Below, in pieces: positions 44,099 to 48,688 of a stretch of DNA of 48,688 nt (the first letter of the stretch is position 1; each line of letters starts with the position of its first letter). Under the pieces are notes generated by a model, which did not search any database, had not been told where the DNA came from, and saw only the letters and a list, made by a program, of their open reading frames with translations. The stretch spans positions 1 to 48,688 of the forward strand of contig JAMFSI010000074.1 in the NCBI GenBank assembly GCA_026225215.1. Direction: 5' to 3'. The translations under genes and the position numbers were made by a program. Origin of the DNA: Sphingomonas palustris. GTDB taxonomy: Bacteria > Pseudomonadota > Alphaproteobacteria > Sphingomonadales > Sphingomonadaceae.

Positions 44099-46648
44099 TT
44101 ACTGGCCGAAATGCACCTTGAGCGTGCCGCCGAACATGCGCGGAGCGCCGACGGTGGCGGTCTCAAAGCCCAGTGCCCCGCCCAGGCCGGCGGCATAGTT
44201 GTAATACTTCTTGTTGGTCAGATTGGTGACGAAGAAGCCCAGATCGAACGGCTTGCCGGCGACGCTTACCCAGGTACCACTGAGATCGACCAGCGTGAGC
44301 GCTGGCAGATAGCTAAAGGCAGCAATCGCGGGATCCGGATTGTTGCGATCGGCGAAGTTGGTCAGCTCGCTGCTGCGATAGGTGACCGAACCACCGATCG
44401 ACATCTTACCCCATTCACTCGGCGTGGGCAGCGTGTAGGTCGCCCCCGCGACCAGCTTGTTCCGCGGCGACAACACTTCCGAATCACCAACATGGAATGC
44501 GGGAATCGTATCGTAAGCCGGATTAGTTGGCGCTGCCAAAACTTCATCGATCCGCGTCCGCAGATAGGTATAACCCAGGGTCAGTTCGAGGCCATGGATC
44601 GGACTTATCGCAGCTTCGATTTCGGCGCCATAGATTTTCGATTTACCGGCATTCACCGGCGCAGCGGTTTGCGCGAAGCCTGCTATCGTCGGACTGAAGC
44701 CCACCTGCAATTGCTGGTTGGAGAAATTGTTATAGAAGCCCGCCACGTTGAAAGTACCGTGAAGCGCGCCAGCAAAACTCGACTTCAGGCCGACTTCAAA
44801 GGCATCCACCTTCTCCGGCTTGATGTAATTCAAGGTCGTGTCCGGATTGGCTGCGGTGCCCGCTTCGGGGATGTTCGGCGCAATCGTCGAGGCGCGATAG
44901 CCCCGCGAATATTTCACATAAGCAAGCAGGTCGCGGGTCGGCGTATAATCGAAATCGATCAACCACGTCGGTTTTTGCGATTTTGTATAGTAATGTGTGA
45001 AGCATTTATTAGCCACAGTTGTGACAATGAAATTTTCGCAACTAACACTGGCGACACCATAAGTCGGAGCGGGATTGAGTAGGTATGAATATTGATTAGA
45101 ATCAATGGCTTCATGATCCCAGGTATAGCGGAAGCCGCCGGTTACCTTGAATTGGTCGGTCAGCTTGTAAGTCGACTGGGCGTAGAGACCGACGTCGTGG
45201 AACGAGGTTTTGCCTACAGTATAGTTTATGTTACCAATGGGAGGAATGGCGGCAAGCACGCCAGGATAGACAAACCCAACTGGGATCCCCAACCCTGCAG
45301 CGATTGGCCCGGCAACACCGTAGGCAATATTGGGCCTATAGGGGTCCGTGCAGTTGAAGGTGGCACCATTGCCATCGGCGCAGCTCGCAAAGCCGGGCGA
45401 TTGCGCCCCCACTTGCGACAGCGGGCTGACGATCTCGAGATAGGCACCGGTCTGATAGGTCAGGCGGTTATCGCTGCTATTGCCCTGGAAACGGAATTCT
45501 TCGGTGAAGGTGCTTTCATTCGCGGAGTCGAGGCCCGGAGGCGAAGCCGATTCCTCGAAATTGGAATTGTAAACCGTCCCACCCACCGGCACCTGCCAAT
45601 TTATGCCGAAAATCGGACTGTTGCCCTGTTGCTTAAGCTGGGCGTAGCTGGCGATGTTTTTGATCGTCAGGGTATCGGTAGCTTTCCACGTCGTGGTATC
45701 GATGATCTGCCAGGTCGTGGTACGCAGTCCGGCATCGGGAAGCGGATTTTCGACGTTGTAAAAGTTTTTGCCCTGTTGCGCGATCTGCGCTGCGGCGAAC
45801 CCGCCGAACGGCGCTCCGGCGGCGCTCGCGTCACCGGCGACGAGCTTGCCCAAAGCTCCCGTGTTGCTCGAGCGGCTGTACGAGGCGATGACATAGTTTT
45901 CGAGGTTCGGCGTCAGATCGCCGACCATGCTGAGGCGCACGGCGGTGGAATCGGTATTATCGAACCGGCTCGGGCCAATGCCGCTGACATTATGCAGATA
46001 GCCGTCCTGCAGCAGGCGATCGACACCCAGGCGGACGCGGAAGGTATCGGCCAGCGGCACGTTGATCACCGCCTGGATGTGGCGCTGGTTGTAATTGCCA
46101 TAGCCGCCCATGACATAGCCTTCGAACTTGTCGGTCGGCTTCTGCGGTACGAAGATGACCGCGCCACCGGTGGTGTTATACCCGAACAGCGTGCCTTGCG
46201 GGCCCTTCAGCACCTCGACGTTCTGAAGGTCGAAGAAGTCGCCAGGGCCGGCGCTATCACCGATCGGCTGGCCGTTGCTGCCGCCGCGCGGCACGACGAC
46301 ATCGCCGAAATAAGTGCCCACCGATGGGGCAGTGCCGATATCCTGCGCAAAACCACGGATCGCGAAGCTGATATTGTCCTGGCCGAAGTTGTTGTTAGCC
46401 GCCAGCGACGGGGTATAGGTCGCCAGGTCGGTGGCGTCCTTCACGTTCTTGTCCGCCAATTGCTGCTGATTGAACACGGTGATCGAGATCGGCACGTCCT
46501 GCAGACGTTCCTCGACACGCCGCGCGGTCACGATAATCGCGCTGGTGTCGTCGCTCGCCCCGGTGGTTGCGGCCTGCGCATAAACCGTGGCTGGCGCGGC
46601 TGCGGACAGCACTGTCCCCAGAATCAGAATCAATTTGGACGTCCTCAT
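44099..46648 (-). CDS. TonB-dependent receptor, tandem copy C
   Basis: 849 residues from ATG 46648 (MRTSKLILILGTVLSAAAPA, signal peptide ending VYAQA); AGGGAG lies upstream. It shares plug motifs with A and B (ISFAIRGFAQDIGTAPSVG, VEVLKGPQGTLFGYNTTGGA) but has a Tyr where A and B have Arg in the GRNTTGGA motif. Loops differ more from A and B than these do from each other, so C probably split off first. The C-terminus is KVHFGQ as in B. Its upstream region is not shared with A and B beyond the first 40 bases or so, so it may be regulated differently, perhaps by the dyad at 46747-46765. Confidence 0.92.
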   Translation of the reverse strand: MRTSKLILILGTVLSAAAPATVYAQAATTGASDDTSAIIVTARRVEERLQDVPISITVFNQQQLADKNVKDATDLATYTPSLAANNNFGQDNISFAIRGFAQDIGTAPSVGTYFGDVVVPRGGSNGQPIGDSAGPGDFFDLQNVEVLKGPQGTLFGYNTTGGAVIFVPQKPTDKFEGYVMGGYGNYNQRHIQAVINVPLADTFRVRLGVDRLLQDGYLHNVSGIGPSRFDNTDSTAVRLSMVGDLTPNLENYVIASYSRSSNTGALGKLVAGDASAAGAPFGGFAAAQIAQQGKNFYNVENPLPDAGLRTTTWQIIDTTTWKATDTLTIKNIASYAQLKQQGNSPIFGINWQVPVGGTVYNSNFEESASPPGLDSANESTFTEEFRFQGNSSDNRLTYQTGAYLEIVSPLSQVGAQSPGFASCADGNGATFNCTDPYRPNIAYGVAGPIAAGLGIPVGFVYPGVLAAIPPIGNINYTVGKTSFHDVGLYAQSTYKLTDQFKVTGGFRYTWDHEAIDSNQYSYLLNPAPTYGVASVSCENFIVTTVANKCFTHYYTKSQKPTWLIDFDYTPTRDLLAYVKYSRGYRASTIAPNIPEAGTAANPDTTLNYIKPEKVDAFEVGLKSSFAGALHGTFNVAGFYNNFSNQQLQVGFSPTIAGFAQTAAPVNAGKSKIYGAEIEAAISPIHGLELTLGYTYLRTRIDEVLAAPTNPAYDTIPAFHVGDSEVLSPRNKLVAGATYTLPTPSEWGKMSIGGSVTYRSSELTNFADRNNPDPAIAAFSYLPALTLVDLSGTWVSVAGKPFDLGFFVTNLTNKKYYNYAAGLGGALGFETATVGAPRMFGGTLKVHFGQ

Positions 46649-46746
46649 GGCATTTCTCCCTGCAATCGAAACTTTTTGCCGCGAACGGCTTGTCTCAAAA
46701 TCAATATGTGGAGGATGGCTGCCGCGGCCCACTTCAGCTGCGTGGC

Positions 46747-46765
46747 CGCGCTGTAATACAGCGCG
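46747..46765 (-). promoter_or_regulatory. Palindromic site upstream of receptor C
   Basis: CGCGCTGTA A TACAGCGCG: perfect nine-base arms around one base, about 100 bases upstream of the receptor C start. The TGTA-A-TACA core looks like a GntR- or LacI-type operator; the regulator is not identified. It is absent from the A and B upstream regions. Confidence 0.5.
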
Positions 46766-47038
46766 ACCGATCCGCCGCATCCTCCCGGAATCGTTACCGA
46801 CTCTCGACTTGTCGATAACTGCTCGGTCAAACCGGCCAGCCTGACAAGCCGACGGCGCGGAAAAACCTCCCGACTGGGGCATTATTTCCACGCAGGCATA
46901 GCCACCCGTCGCGTGTGGACTAGCATGTGGCGGAGTTTGGTCAGGCCCGAGCGAGAAAGCGAAGCTGAACTCTATTCAACGATTGCTTTTGAGAGAGCGC
47001 GCGACGGCAATTTGTGTCGTGAACACAGGCAATCCAAA

Positions 47039-47057
47039 GCGCTTCCGCAAGAAGCGC
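47039..47057 (-). terminator. Hairpin downstream of the P450 gene
   Basis: GCGCTTC (47039-47045) / GAAGCGC (47051-47057), five-base loop; on the minus strand it is followed by TTTGGATT. It lies about 70 bases after the P450 stop. A modest candidate. Confidence 0.45.
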
Positions 47058-47128
47058 ATCTAAGTGCCTGACCCAAACTTTATTTCGAATAGTCGGTCCA
47101 GCCCGACATCAGCCGCACATCAGCGCGC

Positions 47129-48445
47129 CTAGGAAATCGGGTCGAATTCCAGATGCAGACTCTTCAACGCGCGCAAGATGTACGTCGGCTCATAGTCGAA
47201 ATGCTGCGCCCCTTCCGGGCCATGATGCGCTTCCGACAAGCGGATATTGCCCATGCGCGCGAGCAGCCGCTCAATGCTGACGCTGACTTCCTTGCGCGCG
47301 AGCGGAGCGCCGATGCAGGTATGTGCACCGCGGCCAAAAGCGAGATGCTCCTTGGCGCGGGGGCGATCCATGTTGAATTCGCCCGGATTCTCGAAACGGC
47401 GCGGATCACGGTTTGCGGCCATATGCGAGAGCAGGATCGTGGTGCCGGCCTTGATCTCGACCCCGCCCAACGTCACGCTCTTCTGACACATCCGTCCGCC
47501 GCTTTTGACCGATCCGTCGAAGCGCAGGATTTCCTCCATGAAATCGCCGATCCGCTTGGGGTTCGCGCGCAACTCCTGCTGAATGTCGGGGCGGGTCGCG
47601 ATCACCCGGAAACTATTGGCGAGCAACCGATTGGTGGTGTCCTGCCCGGCGCCGAACAGGAAACCGGCGAGCGCGGTGAGATCGATTGCCGACGGCTTGG
47701 TGCCATCGGGATAGCGCGCCAACGCCAATTCGGTGAGGATGTCGGACGGCGGCGCGATCCGCAGCACTTTCTGCCCGAAGCGCATCACCGGATGCTGCAG
47801 CACGCGGCGTTTGGCGATGTAGCCGAACAGGGTCTTGCCCACCTCGACGATCGGATTCTTCATCATGTCTTCAGGCGTTGCTCCCATTTCGGCAGGGACT
47901 GCGCCATCGAGCAGCTTACGGAAACGCCGCCGCCCGTCGTCGGGCACACCAAGCAGATCCGCGATAATCAGTGTGGCATAGGGGCAACCATATTGGCCGA
48001 CGAGTTCGACCTTGCCGTCCCTGGCAAACTCATCGATCAGGCTGTCCGAAGTGGCGCGCAGGCTGGTTTCCAGCGCTTTCAATCGGCTGGGCGTAAACAG
48101 CGTGGCGATGATCGAGCGCAGGTTGAGGTGCCGCTCGCCGCTTTCGGTCACGATCTGGTCAGCGAAGGGCATCTTGGGCCGCGCGGCTTCGAGTTGTGCG
48201 GTGATATCGTCGCCATTCGCTGCGAACGGCAGGTCGGGGATCGGGCCGGTGACCGCGTTGATGCTGGAAAAATGCTCGGTATCGAGCATCACCTGCACCG
48301 TTTCCTCATAGCCGGTGACGGCCACGACATTGCGGTGCGGCAATCGGGTGACCGGCCCCTGGTTGCGCAGGAAGTCGAAGTAGGTGTGCGGATCTTCAAC
48401 GAGATCGACGTCGCTGTAGAAATCGGCTTGGGCAAAAGACGTCAT
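47129..48445 (-). CDS. Cytochrome P450
   Basis: 438 residues from ATG 48445; GGAG lies seven bases upstream. A soluble bacterial class I P450: I-helix oxygen-binding motif GAGQDTT, the ExxR motif EEILRF, and the heme loop FGRGAHTCIGAPLARKE with Cys377 as iron ligand. It would need a ferredoxin and reductase from elsewhere, as none is in the window. Sphingomonad P450s of this kind hydroxylate terpenoids, steroids or fatty acids; the substrate is unknown. The promoter lies inside a 51-bp near-perfect palindrome, suggesting tight, inducer-controlled expression. Further in-frame starts upstream (48508) would run through that palindrome and are rejected. Confidence 0.93.
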   Translation of the reverse strand: MTSFAQADFYSDVDLVEDPHTYFDFLRNQGPVTRLPHRNVVAVTGYEETVQVMLDTEHFSSINAVTGPIPDLPFAANGDDITAQLEAARPKMPFADQIVTESGERHLNLRSIIATLFTPSRLKALETSLRATSDSLIDEFARDGKVELVGQYGCPYATLIIADLLGVPDDGRRRFRKLLDGAVPAEMGATPEDMMKNPIVEVGKTLFGYIAKRRVLQHPVMRFGQKVLRIAPPSDILTELALARYPDGTKPSAIDLTALAGFLFGAGQDTTNRLLANSFRVIATRPDIQQELRANPKRIGDFMEEILRFDGSVKSGGRMCQKSVTLGGVEIKAGTTILLSHMAANRDPRRFENPGEFNMDRPRAKEHLAFGRGAHTCIGAPLARKEVSVSIERLLARMGNIRLSEAHHGPEGAQHFDYEPTYILRALKSLHLEFDPIS

Positions 48446-48446
48446 C

Positions 48447-48508
48447 GCCGCGCTCCAACTATATGATACTTTCTGTATCATATAGTTGGAGCGCGGCTCT
48501 GATGTCAA
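48447..48508 (-). promoter_or_regulatory. P450 promoter inside a perfect 23-bp-arm palindrome
   Basis: Arms 48447-48469 and 48475-48497 are exact complements around TTTCT; the inner part reads ATGATAC-N5-GTATCAT, a TetR-like operator. On the minus strand TTGACA (48503-48508) is 18 bases from TATATG (48479-48484), which lies in the palindrome. The Shine-Dalgarno GGAG is in the left arm, ending seven bases before the ATG. Confidence 0.8.
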
Positions 48509-48547
48509 TCAGCGCCGGCAGCGCGCAAGGATACCCTCTTATCGTCT

Positions 48548-48681
48548 TCCCGGACTTGATTCGGGATTAGGCTTTCTTGTGCGGGCACCTTGGAGAAAAA
48601 GCGAGCAATCCTGGCCTTCTTCGCTCCTGAATTACCCACCTTCTCTGCCACAGGAGCCTGGCCCCGGGTCAAGCCCGGGGC
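48548..48681. repeat. Inverted pair of CCCGG-CTTGA-CGGG repeats (family D)
   Basis: TCCCGGACTTGATTCGGGA (48548-48566) and, inverted, GCCCCGGG-TCAAG-CCCGGGGC (48661-48681) share the pattern CCCGG.CTTGA..CGGG. This is a common intergenic repeat type in sphingomonads. No gene is seen from 48509 to the right edge. Confidence 0.65.
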
Positions 48682-48688
48682 GACGAAA

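Larger units (their letters stand above)
37755..46648 (-). repeat. Tandem triplication: three receptor-plus-terminator units
   Basis: Receptor starts lie at 40381, 43521 and 46648, a period of 3140 and 3127 bases. The units share coding sequence, the SD/start context, and the terminator hairpin. The spacers upstream of A and B share further sequence, for example the block around 40486-40660 versus 43624-43775. The copies have diverged and are old rather than recent. Confidence 0.85.
46649..47128. other. 480-bp spacer between the P450 and receptor C (no gene)
   Basis: Contains the leader and upstream region of receptor C with a dyad at 46747-46765, and the P450 terminator-like hairpin at 47039-47057. 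No reading frame in it looks coding. Confidence 0.65.

Noticed and set aside
45092..46756. 554-residue open frame on + opposite receptor C; similar ones opposite A and B
   Set aside because: Mirror of the receptor codons; the three antisense frames resemble each other only because the receptors do.
47153..48466. 437-residue open frame on + opposite the P450
   Set aside because: Antisense shadow; no recognisable domain.
1..48688. CRISPR array
   Set aside because: The direct repeats present are in pairs or triplets with unequal spacing; there is no array of short repeats and spacers and no cas gene.

Overview
The window is GC-rich chromosomal DNA of an alphaproteobacterium, most likely a member of the Sphingomonadales. 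The reasons are four large TonB-dependent receptors, alphaproteobacterial forms of AddA/AddB and DivL, the amgK/murU cell-wall recycling pair, and several families of short palindromic intergenic repeats of the kind common in sphingomonads. No CRISPR array, rRNA, prophage or complete insertion sequence is visible. The left edge cuts mfd.

Layout. 1-6.5 kb: the C-terminal three quarters of mfd (+), then a leftward group (DUF4112 protein, a small unknown protein, cspA, a degenerate-GGDEF/EAL phosphodiesterase) and nadK (+). 6.6-8.7 kb: tRNA-Asn(GTT), a lipoprotein in a visibly more AT-rich stretch, and a Phd/PIN toxin-antitoxin pair whose promoter carries a palindromic operator. 8.7-16.3 kb: a ROK-family sugar kinase, a double-PilZ protein, secA, a small exported protein, argJ overlapping an inositol-phosphatase-family gene, and trxA. 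16.0-27.6 kb: a tightly packed leftward operon divL-tsaE-amgK-murU-addB-addA-trxA in which every junction except the last overlaps by 4-8 bases. It joins cell-cycle signalling, tRNA modification, peptidoglycan recycling and double-strand break repair. 27.7-28.6 kb: an element of about 0.9 kb with inverted ends and 9-bp direct repeats, carrying only an isoprenylcysteine-methyltransferase-family gene. 28.6-37.7 kb: a TonB receptor with a TetR regulator, ahcY (S-adenosylhomocysteine hydrolase) with a palindromic operator, a small secreted protein, a peroxiredoxin, folE and a phospholipase D/cardiolipin-synthase-like enzyme. 37.8-48.5 kb: three tandem paralogous TonB receptors at a 3.13-3.14 kb period, each with its own copy of a terminator hairpin, then a cytochrome P450 whose promoter lies inside a perfect 23-bp-arm palindrome.

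The most unusual items are: (1) the methyltransferase-carrying element, whose removal would restore a palindrome in the divL/receptor intergenic region; (2) the tandem receptor triplication beside the P450; (3) a DivL-type kinase with Tyr571 where the phosphorylated His would be; (4) a REP-like palindrome inside the addB reading frame; and (5) very clean operators in front of vapBC, ahcY and the P450. All functional names are read from sequence motifs; no database search was possible.
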